DNA from: Cryptomeria japonica
Lineage: Eukaryota; Streptophyta; Pinopsida; Cupressales; Cupressaceae
Assembly (NCBI RefSeq): GCF_030272615.1
Contig: NC_081410.1
Location: forward strand, 192,159,619-192,223,618
Direction of reading: 5' to 3'
Length of the DNA stretch: 64,000 nt
The position numbers and the translations under genes are program-made. The notes under the pieces were generated by a model, which was not told the origin of the DNA, did no database searches, and saw nothing but the letters and a program-made list of their open reading frames with translations. Position 1 is the first letter of the stretch. Each line of letters opens with the position of its first letter. Shown piece by piece: positions 11,455-23,091 of this stretch.

Positions 11455-11639
11455 GCACCCCGCTTTGTCATTGATGTCAAAAGGGGAGGAATAAGTGAAA
11501 AATGTATATATTTCTCAGCGAGAGCATCAGATGTATATAGTAGGCACATGTACAGATCAGGATGTTATGGATTCAGTGGCAATTTTCATGGATGGTACCA
11601 TTTTTCACGAGTGTTTCGATCAATGCCAAAGGGGGATAT
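11455..11639 (+). promoter_or_regulatory. Two polypurine tracts of element A
   Basis: TGTCATTGATGTCAAAAGGG(GAGG) occurs at about 11466-11489, and a second copy, ATCAATGCCAAAGGGGGATA, ends at 11638 against the 3' LTR. The second is the expected plus-strand primer. The first is an upstream copy of the same motif. Confidence 0.75.
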
Positions 11640-12649
11640 TGTTGGCAATTGACACTCATTTGGAAAGGGTTCATGGCATTATGGGTTGTCATTGATAACA
11701 ACTCATCATCTCAGGGTAAATGTTTTCATTGTTTGGTTAACTGACATGCATTACACTAACCTGTACTGATATTTACATTGCTTTACACCGGGACCAACAC
11801 TCACTTCATCCTAGCTAATTCTTCATCCCGATAATGTGTATATAGAACCCAGTAATGGATAGGACCTACCTAAGGAAATATTTTTATCTCGATTATGTCT
11901 TTATGGATTTTGGTGGTAACGTGTGATGGCCGACATGGTCATTGGATTTATGTTTGATTTTCATTATATTCTGGCAGCTGACTTGTTTATATTATTCCTT
12001 GTTAAAGCCAACATGGTTAAGTTAGAAGCACATTTAAGTAGATCACCTTAGCAACATATCAGATGCATATAGTGTATGATATATTGATTGGAATGTAAAT
12101 TTCTCAGTGAGTTTTGGTATGCATTTTGGTATGCGATTGGTAGTGACTGTGTGTAGTTTCACATGCACAACTTAACTGATAGCAGAACAGAGTATCAGAA
12201 AATTAGAATATAGAGGAGGTTATCAGAGCATTCACCGAAACTTATCTAGCATGGTCAGATGCTATTTATAAGTTCATTTTCATTTGTAAACACTCGTAAA
12301 TGTTTTGTAAGTCAGCAAGACTTCCTATTTTATGTTTGAGCAGTGAGCTCTAGGCGGTTGGCCTTTCTGCATGTGTAGACTCTCTTATGTAATATTTGTA
12401 TACCTTGATCATGTATATAGATATTGTGGGTATCAACCCCACCGTGGTTCTTCCCTTTGCAGGGTTTTCCATGTATAAATCTTGGTGTTATGGTGTTGTC
12501 TTTCTTTGTGTTATTTGGTGTATACATTCTAATTTTATTTATTGTTAACTAGTTAATAAGGATTAAGTCCAAAACTAACTTTATTGGTAGAACACTGATT
12601 CACACGCCCCCCCCCCCCCCCCCACCCTCAGTGTTCTTGGATTCCAACA
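11640..12649 (+). repeat. 3' LTR of element A
   Basis: 1010 bp, starts TGTTGGCAATTGACAC and ends GGATTCCAACA. It has the same shared block as the 5' LTR (GAGCTCTAGGCGGTTGGCC at about 12343-12362). The C tract (12606-12623) lies between the arms AGAACACTGA (12589-12598) and TCAGTGTTCT (12628-12637), a perfect 10-bp match. Confidence 0.9.
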
Positions 12650-12990
12650 CTATGGTTTTTGTAGTTTTTTTGTTATGATCTTTAGAAAGTTAATTTTTTG
12701 GGCCTACAAGCCTATATATTTGAACTTAATTATGTTGAACTATGATATTGTTATGTTTAATATGGACATATATTGTGATATTAGTGAGAATGGTAGATGG
12801 AATCTAGTTAGAATTAGTAGATTAAGCTACAGGAATATGAGGACTTTTTATTACTTTTGAAAGGGGGGCCTTGTTTCTATGTCTTTTGGGATGATTGTTC
12901 TCAGAAGGGTTAATGTTATTGTGTGGTAATCTTCTTGTTTCATAGGTTCAGAGCCTTCTCCCTTCTTATATAATCAAAAACAAAATTGTC
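12650..12990 (+). other. LINE-like 3' tail, right flank of element A
   Basis: A T-rich, G-containing stretch ends ...GAGCCTTCTCCCTTCTTAT ATAATCAAAAACAAAA at about 12950-12985. This style is common for plant LINE 3' untranslated regions. No coding sequence is recognised. It probably belonged with 4810-5561 before element A inserted. Confidence 0.35.
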
Positions 12991-14225
12991 TTGTCACAAT
13001 TTAACAGAGCTTTGCAACAACGCAACCTTGTTTAATATAATATATTTCAAATTAATTTGTTGAAAGATTTTTAAATCTATTAAAATTAAAATTAAAATTT
13101 TGGTTGACTTAGCCCTTTTAAATGAATATTGTGTATTGATTTATACTACTAATATCTTTTTTCTTTTATATAAAAAAAAATTGGAGCATATTTTTTATGT
13201 TTATTTATTGCCTTTGATAATTTTTAAAAGTCATTGATTTAGTATCTAGGAGATTGAGTTACATTATCTAAATCTGATAAATCTCACAATTATATATGTG
13301 ATCTACATGAATAAACAATGAAGTTCCATATATTAGAAAAAAATCTTAAGCATCAATAAAATTTCTACTTATGATGAGTCATTTTTAGTCATTTGTAATG
13401 GCATATTCAAATTTCTAATTAGTTATCATTGTTTTATTCATTTAATTTATGACAATTTATTTTAGTTCATTACATATTAGAGTCATAATTGAAGATAATT
13501 AGCATAGGTTGTTGTAAATTAAATTTTGTTAGTCTACATTTATTTGAAAGGTTGAATATTTGATTTGCTTTTCCTTTTTAGTTGAAATCTCTAAATTCTA
13601 TTGAAAATGCTAGAATGAAAAAATAAAAAAGCATTAAAGTTACGTTATTGAAATGATTACTTAAAAAAATTGAATCTAAATTATATTTTAAGGTTGCATC
13701 TTAATTTTTTTGAAGTAATATTATAGTGGACAATACAATTTCCTTAAAAATTGAGATATAGACTAATCAATTATTGTAAGCAATAAATATATGGACTAAT
13801 CTAGGTAAAAAATTTGTGTGCATAGATACTAGGGAATTAAAACATCAAATACTAATTGTAGAAATTAAATGTGAAGGATAAAGTTACTAAGTTCAATTAC
13901 GAAAGATGAATGACCTTGATGAGGATTTTAGAATTATGGATATAGCATTGGAATCACTTCTATATATCTATTACCTATATTTGGCGCATGACCTAGATGT
14001 CTCTATTAGGTCAATTCCACATCTCTAGTTCATTTTTGCATAGATCTAAGCTTGTTGGTTCTATATTCTTGTTCTCTAATTCATATAATTTTCTCTTCTC
14101 TACTTCAATTTAAAATTGGTACTTTTTGTAAATACATTTTGAGGATACTAGATTATCAATGGACAAGTTTTCTTTAGTGAAATTTTGAAAAAACATTGAA
14201 TTTTCTATCAATCCAACTAATAAAT
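12991..14225. other. AT-rich DNA without recognised features
   Basis: Very AT-rich, with only short chance ORFs on both strands. No LTR ends, PBS, PPT or protein motif were found. Confidence 0.6.
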
Positions 14226-14742
14226 GTTAGAAATTAGGATCTTAGGATACTAGTAATTATAAATAAGAAATAAATAAATAAGATAAGAATCATACATGCA
14301 TAAATGTACAAATTGCACAAGATATACATGTGGAAAATCCTTTTGAGTAAAAAAACCCCATAAAGCATCATTTTATTAAGACACTTACAAAATATAGTGT
14401 ATAATATGATGGACTTGAACCTAGGGATACTCCTCCAATACTTCCACGTGGTGAATAATACCTCTTGTGCATAGTGATAAAACTCACCATAAAGCTCCAA
14501 ATTCCTACACCTCTCAAATGAAAGAAAACCTCATTAAATATAGGAGGAAGGGTGGCTTCACTAGTCACACCTTTCAATAACCCCTACCCATAAATAATTA
14601 ATAATCTAATAGTTATTAGATTATAATTATTTGAAATGGGATATGCTTATAAAGCATATAATATATAAGGTTTTATAAACTTATAAAAGAAAATTATATA
14701 TAAATGTTATAAGAATGTGACCCCTAATAACATTATGTTCTA
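14226..14742 (-). repeat. Probable old copia LTR remnant
   Basis: In minus orientation it ends CTAATTTCTAACA (plus start TGTTAGAAATTAGG at 14226) and begins next to a polypurine-like AACATTAAGGGGGAGCA at about 14742-14760. The start has lost the TG. Two further PPT-like repeats on the same strand (AAGGGGAGTGTTCATG at about 15263-15280 and AAGGGGGAGTGTACATGACA at about 15385-15405) suggest the 3' end of a degraded minus-strand copia element. Confidence 0.5.
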
Positions 14743-16029
14743 ATGCTCCCCCTTAATGTTAATAGGGAATTACATGTCAATTTCCATAAAAGAAAAAAAG
14801 AAGTACCCGAGTAATGCAAGTCTTCTTTGATAGTGATAAACAGGGACATAAATATATGTCAACATGAAGATCATGCATTTTAGACTACATGAAAGTCATC
14901 TTGTCATAATTTATAATCTTGATGTTTAAAAAATGATGCTATGAGGTCTTAAAAAATTATATTTGAGCCGTGGTCTCCTCATATTATCCTATCCCTAAGT
15001 TCATTACAGAGTGGCCATAGGACTTAATACAACACTTTTACAAGTGGAAGATTTACAAGGAGAAGAATTTACAATATGTCCCTTGAGCACAAATGTGCCT
15101 ATAGTACTTACTAATGCCTACCTATAGTATTTAAAACAAAAAGGACTTACATATTCCTATTTGTAGGCTTAAAGGACTTACTAATGCCTATATAGGTCTT
15201 ATTTCATACCTATTAGAACATATGCCTACCCATAGGATTTAAAACTAGCTGGTGTCATTGACATGAACACTCCCCTTCAATGGCATCACCTAAGGACAAA
15301 CATTATTTGAGTTTGGAGCATATGGTGCCTAAAATGTCTCATACCTATTAGGTCTTATATCTAGGATTTAGCCACTAGGTGGTGTCATGTACACTCCCCC
15401 TTAATGGAATTACCTAAAATACAATCACTGCATAGAGGATTTAAAAGTGATGGCTAAAATTCCAATATATAGCATTTTCCCATGATCTTCAAAGCATCTT
15501 TTAATGGAATACTTTCACTTGAGTGAGGTACCCATGATCTTCAATGTTTATTTTGATCTTTGGAAAGAGTATGATATCTTTAAGTAAGATGGTACTTTTA
15601 CATGTATCCAACTAGAGATGTTCCATAAATCTTCAAATCCATATTGATTCTTCAAGAGCTACTTCAATATTTCACCCTTTTGATTTAGGTATTGCATCAT
15701 CCATGTAATAGCACAGGGCACCATATATTTTGAAGGCTTAATATCACCATACAAGAAAAAATATATTTAGTAAAATATTAATCAATTAAAATTGATTCTT
15801 GGTGCAAAGAAAAAACATGATATTATGCATTTGTCATTTTCCAAAGATCATATAGTATTCCTCATAAAAATAACAAGGAAATCAATATATATTTTCATGA
15901 GCATAAGCATGAATAATTAGTTATATTTTTTAAAAGAAAAGTAGAAATGCTCCTACATGCATGGTAATGATTCATAAAACAAAACCTTTGAAGTAGGAAG
16001 ATAATTAAGTTCCATTACCAAGAGGCTTG
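14743..16029 (-). other. Non-coding remains, probably 3' end of a degraded copia element
   Basis: This contains short repeated phrases such as GGACTTACTAATGCCTA (about 15098-15115 and 15174-15190) and ACCTATTAGGTCTTAT, and the PPT-like motifs noted for the adjacent LTR remnant. No RNase H or other protein motif is readable. Confidence 0.35.
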
Positions 16030-16875
16030 TGTTGTGTTTATAGGGTGACAGGGAGAGAGAGGTACAAATAGGAATAGAAAGAGGGATGGATAGAGGAGGA
16101 AGAGAAAGAGAGAAAGGGGTAAAGAGATAAAAATAGAGAATAAGATAGAGATTGAGATGGAGAAAGAGGAGAGGAAGATGGAAAAAAGTAGAGAGATATG
16201 GAGAGATAAAAAGAGAGAAGGGAGAGATAAAAAGGGAGAAGATATGATTACATATATGTGGAAGAGAAAAATAAATAGAAAGACAAAGAAGGAGAGATAG
16301 AAATATAAAGATGGATATAGGAAGTGATATATAGAGAGAGGGAGTGATATAGTGGTAGAGAGAGAGGTAGAGAGATAGTCAAATAGAGATAGAGCCATAG
16401 ATGAAAGAATAAATGTGGAGAGATAGTTATAGAGAACTAAAGGGATATAAATATATAGTTCTAGAGAGAGAGAGAGGGGGGGGGGGGGTTATGTATGTCT
16501 AGAGATAGAGGAGGAGAGAGGAAGATGGACAAAAATAGATAGATAAATAGAGAGATGTAAAGGGAGATAAAAAATATAAAGATAAGGGGTAAGAAGGGAG
16601 ATATAGAGAGGAATAAATAATGAGGTCTATAGAGGAAGAGGGAGAGATAAAGAGATATATAGATGGTGAGATAGAGTGATAGAGAGATAAAGATCAAATA
16701 AGATATAGAGAGAGTGGGAGAGGGAGAGAGATAAAGAGATGGATGAATAGAGAGATCTAGTGATAGATAAATAAAGAGAACTAGAGATAGAGAGATGGTG
16801 AGAGAAATAGGAGGAAATAGAAGAAGAGATAAACATATATTCGAAGAGAAAGAGAGGGAGAGATAGAAATATACA

Positions 16876-16930
<55 letters not shown>
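16030..16930. repeat. 900-bp polypurine (GA/GATA-rich) tract ending in (AG)n
   Basis: The plus strand is almost free of C over about 900 bp. It is built of irregular AGAGAGATAGA-type units with embedded AAAGATA runs and a G run at about 16478-16490. It ends in a pure (AG)n of roughly 50 bp at about 16878-16928. The Ser/Leu/Ile-rich minus-strand reading frames here are products of the repeat, not genes. Confidence 0.93.
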
Positions 16931-18303
16931 GACGATAAAGATGTATTGGAACATGCTAAAACTTATAAACAAAAAAAATATAATTCTTTTTACAAGTAAC
17001 TACTACTTTAGCTTAAATGGAAAATATTAAACTAACTAACTAATCATTAATATAACTACCATTAACTAGCTTCAATGAATAAGGAAATACATGAAGATAA
17101 TCTTTCATAACTCAATCAAAAGTTAAAATATTCAATTTCATAAGAAGAGAAAGGGTAAGAGATTACTGTTCAAATACTCTTTACAACTGGTAATTACTCT
17201 TACAAGTCTCGAAATAGCTACAAATAGGGAGAGTATCATCAAGGGCTACACCTCCAACCATAGTCTTAGCAGTCCTCCATGCACCTTCCTATTAGAACTA
17301 CCCTTCGCAAGGGTGTAGACCAAAGATTAAAAATAGTGGCCATCTATGCTTGTTTTTTAGAATCTACACGTCACTAGTCCGTCACACACTATAAATATCT
17401 CCTAACTAGTATGACCTTTTTTAGTAGGGCTTTATCTAATTCATGTGAATTGACGGTTGGATGCATAACATAGCACCACCTTGTCCAGAGTTTGATAATT
17501 GCAAGCACAATTATCATGCTACTAGTGTTCACTACCCTTACTCAACTTGTTCTAAACATTTGACCCAAATGACTCTCTGATTATTGACCAACCTTCATTA
17601 TATTATCTTCTGGATTTAAGGGTCCTTCACGACCTTGGAGTTACATGGCCCACCACAAGGTAACTGCTCCTAGCTACTATCCATTTATTCTTCTAGACTT
17701 AAGGGTGTTGTTCAATTAATAGCCAATTAATACAATATTAACTACCTTTACAATTGAGTGAACTTCTTGATTGGTAAGTATTATATAACAACAATCGCAT
17801 TCAGCTAATCATAGTTATTTCCTTACTAGCTACCTAGACCCTTTGGTTTTATTTAATGTTAGAGCACTAATTAATTTAACTAGTCATTATTTTTCTCCCA
17901 TACTATAAGTTTTTTATTAAGGATAAAATAGGTTTTGAGGGGACCCAAAACCCTTTACAATAGGTTTTGAAGGGACCTAAAACCCTTGAAATTTACAAGA
18001 GTCCTGAACTAGAGAAAGAAAGTTGCCACAAGATACAACAATAGAAAAAAAGTAGCCCAACCACAACTTGACATTAAATACTAAACATAGAAGAACTAGT
18101 TGTAAGACAAGAAGGTTGAAGCTGACATAAAAGACAACTCAAAAAAACATGAGCATAAGGATTTTCCAAGATCCCTCAACCATACCAATGGGTTTTAACA
18201 AGGTTCCCATAATCTTAACCTTGAAAAGTTTCAGCATGAAGCTCTCATTTCCAATAAAAATCTCCACCTCAATAGGAGATACTAAAAATAGGATAGAGAA
18301 AAG
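16931..18303. other. Unassigned DNA left of element H
   Basis: No coding motif or element end is recognised. At about 17930-17990 a phrase (ATAGGTTTTGAGGGGACCCA / ATAGGTTTTGAAGGGACCTA) is repeated about 36 bp apart, a small imperfect tandem duplication. Confidence 0.5.
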
Positions 18304-18886
18304 TGTTAGGAAAAAGGTGTCTCAACCTTACATTTTCATGAGGTTACTATTTATAGTAAGTTTTCATTTGAGTATGAAATGGTGTGAAATTCTCCTCGAA
18401 GCTTCTGGTTGGCTAGATAAGCATTCTAGTAAAGTTATGTCGTAAGATCATAAATAGTTTTGAAGATATTAAATTTTCCATTTTGGAGGGGTCCAACGAA
18501 AGGTTTAAATTTGAATTTTGAGGAATTTATAGGCCCCGAAACACCTTAAAAAGTGGGTATAAATGGTGTAGTGGTTTATGAGGTAATAAAGATCGTGTCT
18601 TATAGCTATTGAGTTACCTCTGAATCTCTTATTAGTGGTACTCGAGCTTGCTCTGCAAGTATATTGTAATCTTTTTTGATTGCGGAATAATATATTGGGC
18701 GGTTTTTGGAGTGTGGGGTTTTTCTCCTGAAAAGGTTTTTCCCACACAAATCACTGTGTTATGGTTTGAATGTTATTATACCTATTTTTGGTTTCTGTAA
18801 TTGTTGTGATGATTTGTAAAAGTTTTTGCATTACCCTCCTCTCAAGGTTAGTGTAGGAAGTTATTCTTCTACTTAACTTCCTTACA
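18304..18886 (+). repeat. 5' LTR of element H (internally deleted)
   Basis: 583 bp. It shares with the 3' LTR the stretches TCATGAGGTTACTATTTA, TTTTGGAGGGGTC and TTGGAGTGTGGGGTTT, but lacks about 260 bp in the middle. The end has GGAAGTTA...TAACTTCC arms just before CTTACA. Confidence 0.85.
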
Positions 18887-18888
18887 AG

Positions 18889-18900
18889 TGGTATCAGAGC
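18889..18900 (+). promoter_or_regulatory. Primer-binding site of element H
   Basis: TGGTATCAGAGC lies two bases after the LTR end. It is the unmutated initiator tRNA-Met site. Confidence 0.92.
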
Positions 18901-19014
18901 TTGATCACCTTTGGTTTCAGTTGTGGGTTGTTGGGTTTTTTGAGCTAATCTATATTTGAGTGGGGGCTTGTGCAGAAGTCACTTTTTGATCTCGTTGCAT
19001 GAATTTTTAGATGT

Positions 19015-20459
19015 TTGTCAAGGAAAATAGAGGTGGAGAAATTTAATGGAATGAATTTTGAGATGTGGAAGCTAAAGATGGAAGATATACTAATAGATCG
19101 AGATCTGTGGGATGTTGTTGATGCAAATATCCAAAGGCCCTTAGATCCTACTATGGTAGCTCAGAATGATGTATGGATCGAAAAGCCAAGAGTCTAATCA
19201 GACTCTTCTCTGATCAATGTCCATGAAGAAAATACTACAAAGAAACTATGGGATAAGCTTGGTGAAATGCATCAAGTGAAATCTTTAATAAATCAAATTT
19301 TCTTGAGGAAGAAATTGTATTCCTTAAAGATGGAAGAAGTGAAACTAGACGCACACACTATTGAGTGTAATAGCACTTCTATAAAAAGTAAATATGTGGA
19401 AGATTTGAGGGTTTCACCTTCAACAGATGGAAATGGATTTTGGGTACCTAAGGGTGCTCTTTCTTCTAAAGAAAAGTTACCTATAAAGAAGACTATGTTA
19501 TAGCACCAGAGGCTTGGCCACATTGGACAAAAGAGTCTAAAGACCTTGAAAACTAAAAACCTTGTTGAAGGTTTGAATGATTGTATACTTGAATTTGATT
19601 TATGTGAGCATTGCATTTATGAAAAACAAAACCATGTTCAATTTTACTTGAGTTCTCATAAAACTTGTGTTGTTTTGGATCTTATTCATTCTGATGTGTT
19701 TGGTCCAGTACATGTTCCTTCAATTGGAAAATCCACATATTATGTTTCATTTATTGATGAATTTAGTAGAAGGAGATGGGTATATTTACTAAAGAGTAAA
19801 TCTGAAATTTTTAGTCGATTTAAAAATTTAAAGCAATGGTTGAGTTGCACACTAGAAAGAAAATTAAAAGTTTAAGGATTGATAATGGTGGTGAATTTTC
19901 CTCTAATTATTTTGATAGATTCTGTAAAGACTGTGGCATTAATAGATAGAAGACAACTCTATATTCTCCACAACAGAATAGAGATGTAGAAAGAATGAAC
20001 AAGACACTGATGGAGAAGGCTAGGAGTATGTTGAGTGGTGCTAGTTTAGAACATAAATTTTAGTCTGAAGCTATTTCCACTGCTTGCTACCTGATTAACA
20101 GGTCTCCTATATCATCCCTTGTTGATAAAATGCTTATGGAAACATGGCCGGGTCACAAGCCTTCATTGAGACATCTTAGAGTTTTTGGTTGCGAGGCATA
20201 TACACATTTGCCAAAGGAGAAGTGGACAAAGTTGGAGAACAAGGTTGTGAAATATATCTTCATCGGGTATAGTTATGGTGTGAAAGGATACAAGCTTTGG
20301 GACCCTGTTGCACAAAAGGTAATTCATATTAGAAGTGTTATTTTTAGAGAAATTAAATCTCCTATTACATTACAACCAAAACAGACTAAAAAGGAAGATG
20401 TGATTCAATTTCCTTCTACACCTGAAAGAGTTGAATTGAGACCCCTAGATAGGCAATAA
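19015..20459 (+). pseudogene. Element H gag remnant fused to integrase
   Basis: Gag begins about 19015 (KIEVEKFNGMNFEMWKLKME) and reads to LWDKLGEMHQ...LFLRKKLYSL with a stop at about 19196. At about 19340-19400 it joins directly into the pre-integrase region (FWVPKGALSSKEKLPIKKTM, then HQRLGHIGQKSL and CEHCIYEKQN), so the rest of gag, the knuckle and the protease are deleted. The integrase core has LIHSDVFGP (about 19680), RIDNGGEF (about 19876, after a stop/frame break) and QQNRDVERMN (about 19970). NGV of the usual motif is NRDV. The C-terminal region reads LRHLRVFGCEAY...YIFIGYS (20167-20270). Confidence 0.87.
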
Positions 20460-20559
20460 GTTGAGGAGAGCTCATCTAGCTCTGAATCTTCAGAAGGTGA
20501 AGAAGAACCTCAAACTTAGCATGTTTGAAGGTCTACAAGACATATCCAACCACCTAAAA

Positions 20560-22190
20560 GGTATTCATTTGATGATTGGAAATGTGTTTTTGCTATGAAT
20601 ACTAATGTAGATTTCAAAATCTATAGAAGAGGCATTAGGTATGAATGATACAAAATCATGGAAGATTGCTATGGAAGACAAAATGGAAGCTTTGAAAAAG
20701 AATGATACATTGGATCTTGTACCATTGCCTGAAGGAAAAATGCCTATTGGTTGTAAATGGGTGTTCAAGAAAATGATTGGTTCACATGGAAGCATTGAGA
20801 AGTATAAGGCAAGGTTGGTTGCAAAAGGCTACTCTCAGGTTGAGGGCATTGATTATGGTGAGATATTTTCTCTTGTTGCCAAAATAACATCCATTATATT
20901 TTTACTTTCTATTGTTGCTACTTATGATTTAGAGGTTGAGAAAATGGAAGTGAAAACTGCTTTCCTTCATGGTGATTTGGAGGAGGATATTTATATGACA
21001 CAGTCGAAGCACTATGTGGTGAAAGGTAAAATAAATTTGGTCTATAAATTAAAAAAATATTTGTATGGCCTCAAATAGAGTCCTAGGATGTGATACCAAA
21101 AATTTGATACATATGTGTTGAGTTTGAGAGTTGAGCATTCTAAATCAGATCATTGTGCTTATTATAAATATGATGGTGATCATTTTATATACATTGCATT
21201 GTATGTTGATGATATGTTATTTATTGGTAAAAGGAAAGGTATGATTTCAGAACTAAAGTCTCAGCTTAGTGCTAAATTTGAAATGAAAGATCTTGGTGCA
21301 AAAAAACATATTCTTGGGTGGAAATTAAAAGAGATAGAATGAACAGAAGGCTATGGCTAGGCCAAAGTAAGTATGTGAATTCAATGGTATAGAGGTTCAA
21401 CATGCAGGTTTGTAGACCATTGTGTGTTCCTTTTACAATTGGAACCAAATTATCTACTGCAGATTGTCCTACATCCCCATCGGAGATGGAAGACATGAGC
21501 AGAGTGCCTTACCAAAGTCCATTTGGAAGTTTGATGTATGCTATGGTCTATGCTAGACCAGACATTGCCCAAGCATTGGGAGTTCTATCCAGATATATGT
21601 CTTATCCTTGTAGAGTTCATTGGGATGAAGTCAAAAGAGTCTTCAAATATTTGAAGGGTACCTTAGAGTATTCTTTGTGTTATCATGGTAATTCAGTTGG
21701 AGACGTGATTTCCCTTGATATTCATGGTTATTTGGATTCAGACTGGGTAGGTGATATTGATAGTAGAAGATCCACCAATGCTTATGTGTTTACTTTATTT
21801 GGTGGTGCAATTAGTTGGATGAGTAAGCGACCAATTGTGGTTGATTTATCCACTATTGAAGAAGAGTATATGGAATCTATTCATGCTTGTAAAGAGGCCA
21901 TTTGGCTTAAGAGACTATGTTCAGACATCAGAATAAAACAAGGAGTCATGACAGTTTATTATGATAGGCAGAGTGTGATTTTCCTAGATAAGAACACGAC
22001 ATTTCATGCCTGGGCCAAGCACATTGATGTTCAATATCATTTTGTCAGAGATATGGTCAAAGATGGTAGGGTGAAGCTGGTTAAGGTAGAAAATTTGATG
22101 AATGTTGCAGATTCTTTAACTAAGGTTGTGAGTACAAAGAAGTTTAGATGGTGTTCAGAGTCTATGGGCCTCATGGCCCATAGCAATTGA
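20560..22190 (+). pseudogene. Element H reverse transcriptase and RNase H
   Basis: The RT blocks are WVFKKMIG...YKARLVAKGYSQVEGIDYGE (20758-20865), MEVKTAFLHGDLEEDIYM (20947-21000), LYGLK followed by TAG (21060-21078), and YVDDMLFIG (about 21202-21228). RNase H is in the 21402-22190 frame: SDWVGDIDSRRSTNAYVF (about 21740-21792), DLSTIEEEYMESIHACKEA (about 21842-21898) and the terminal HIDVQYHFVRD...VADSLTK. The Q of the family KQSPRM block is TAG and the following W is TGA. Stops and frame breaks lie near 21078 and 21340. The end of the frame overlaps the region before the PPT. Confidence 0.9.
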
Positions 22191-22245
22191 TTCATTGTGT
22201 TGCTACTCCCTTTGCTCCTGTGAGGTGTTCGACAAGTGGGAGATT

Positions 22246-23091
22246 TGTTTGGAAAATTTTGTCTCAAACTTGCATTTACATGAGGTTACTATTTACAATT
22301 CATTTTCATTTGAGCACAAAATGGTGCAAAATTATACCCGAAGCTTTTAGTTGGCTAGATAAGCATTTCGATAAATTTACGTCGCAAGATCACAACTAGT
22401 TTTGAGGATATCAATTTTTTCATTTTGGAGGGGTCTACTGAAAGGTTTAAATTTGATTTTGAGGAATTTAGAGGCCCCAAAAGACCCTGAAAAGTGGGCA
22501 TAAATGGAATATCCATTTACAAGGCAATAGATAACTTTTTGAGCTTTCTAGCACTTCAAACGGTTTGTCAATCGGACAGACGATTCACAAGTTATGGCCT
22601 ATGTAAGTTTGTACTTGTGAAATAGGAAATATAATTTGTATCATACACATAAATAAGTTGTAAAAGGGAGGGACATGTGTTGATGTGTGTTGTAACATGT
22701 CATAGGGCATCTAGAAGGGAAATAAGGCGGCTACACCTTATTAGGTGGTTTTAGCCCATGGTTTTGTAATATCGTTTGACAGTTTCTTGTATTGCATCTC
22801 CTATGTATGAGGTACGTGAGATAGAGATTGTGTGTAGGAGTCTTATGGATATTGGGTTACCTTTGAATCTCTTATTAGTGGTACTCCTGTGAAGATCTTT
22901 CTCTGTAAGTATATTATAATATATTTTGGTTGTTGAATAATAGATTGGGCGACTTTTGGAGTGTGGGGTTTGAATGTTATTATATCTATTTCTAATTTTT
23001 TGTAACTATTGTAAAGATCTATAAATTTTTTTGCATTATCCTCCTCTTAAGATTAGTGTAGGAAGTTGTTCTGCTACTTAACTTCCTTACA
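22246..23091 (+). repeat. 3' LTR of element H
   Basis: 846 bp, from TGTTTGGAAAATTTTG to AACTTCCTTACA. It holds GGAGTGTGGGGTTT and the terminal hairpin arms GGAAGTT/AACTTCC. The next bases (ATGTG) do not match the five bases before the 5' LTR (AAAAG). Confidence 0.85.

Larger units (their letters stand above)
5562..12649 (+). mobile_element. Element A: non-autonomous copia-type LTR element with gag-like ORF1 and unknown ORF2
   Basis: The two LTRs (5562-6580 and 11640-12649) are clearly related. The PBS starts right after the left LTR, and the polypurine tract AAAGGGGGATAT lies right before the right LTR. Flanking 5-mers are CTATA (5557-5561) and CTATG (12650-12654), an imperfect target duplication consistent with age. 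Between the LTRs there are two coding units, both riddled with stops. I searched the interior by eye for DSG protease, HHCC/DDE integrase, YVDD RT and the RNase H block and found none. The LTR and PPT style matches the SIRE-like copia elements in the window. Confidence 0.88.
18304..23091 (+). mobile_element. Element H: Ty1/copia retrotransposon (Tork/Tnt1-like), degraded
   Basis: The 5' LTR is 18304-18886 and the 3' LTR 22246-23091, both starting TGTT.GGAAAA and ending AACTTCCTTACA. The PBS is at 18889. The polypurine AAGTGGGAGAT is at 22235-22245. The interior has gag start, integrase, RT and RNase H in copia order, but the end of gag, the knuckle and the protease are missing. The 5' LTR is about 260 bp shorter than the 3' LTR (a block matching about 22530-22800 is absent). 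No target duplication is visible. The Tork/Tnt1-like placement is inferred from motif style. Confidence 0.9.

Noticed and set aside
15060-15420. CRISPR-like short repeats (GGACTTACTAATGCCTA and similar)
   Set aside because: Few, irregularly spaced and imperfect copies in plant transposon-derived DNA.
16015-16972. Minus-strand Ser/Leu/Ile-rich reading frames of 60-127 codons
   Set aside because: They are translations of the GA-rich polypurine tract and have no protein signature.
18889-18900. Possible tRNA genes at the primer-binding sites
   Set aside because: Only the 12-19 nt complementary to a tRNA 3' end are present. No cloverleaf could be seen.
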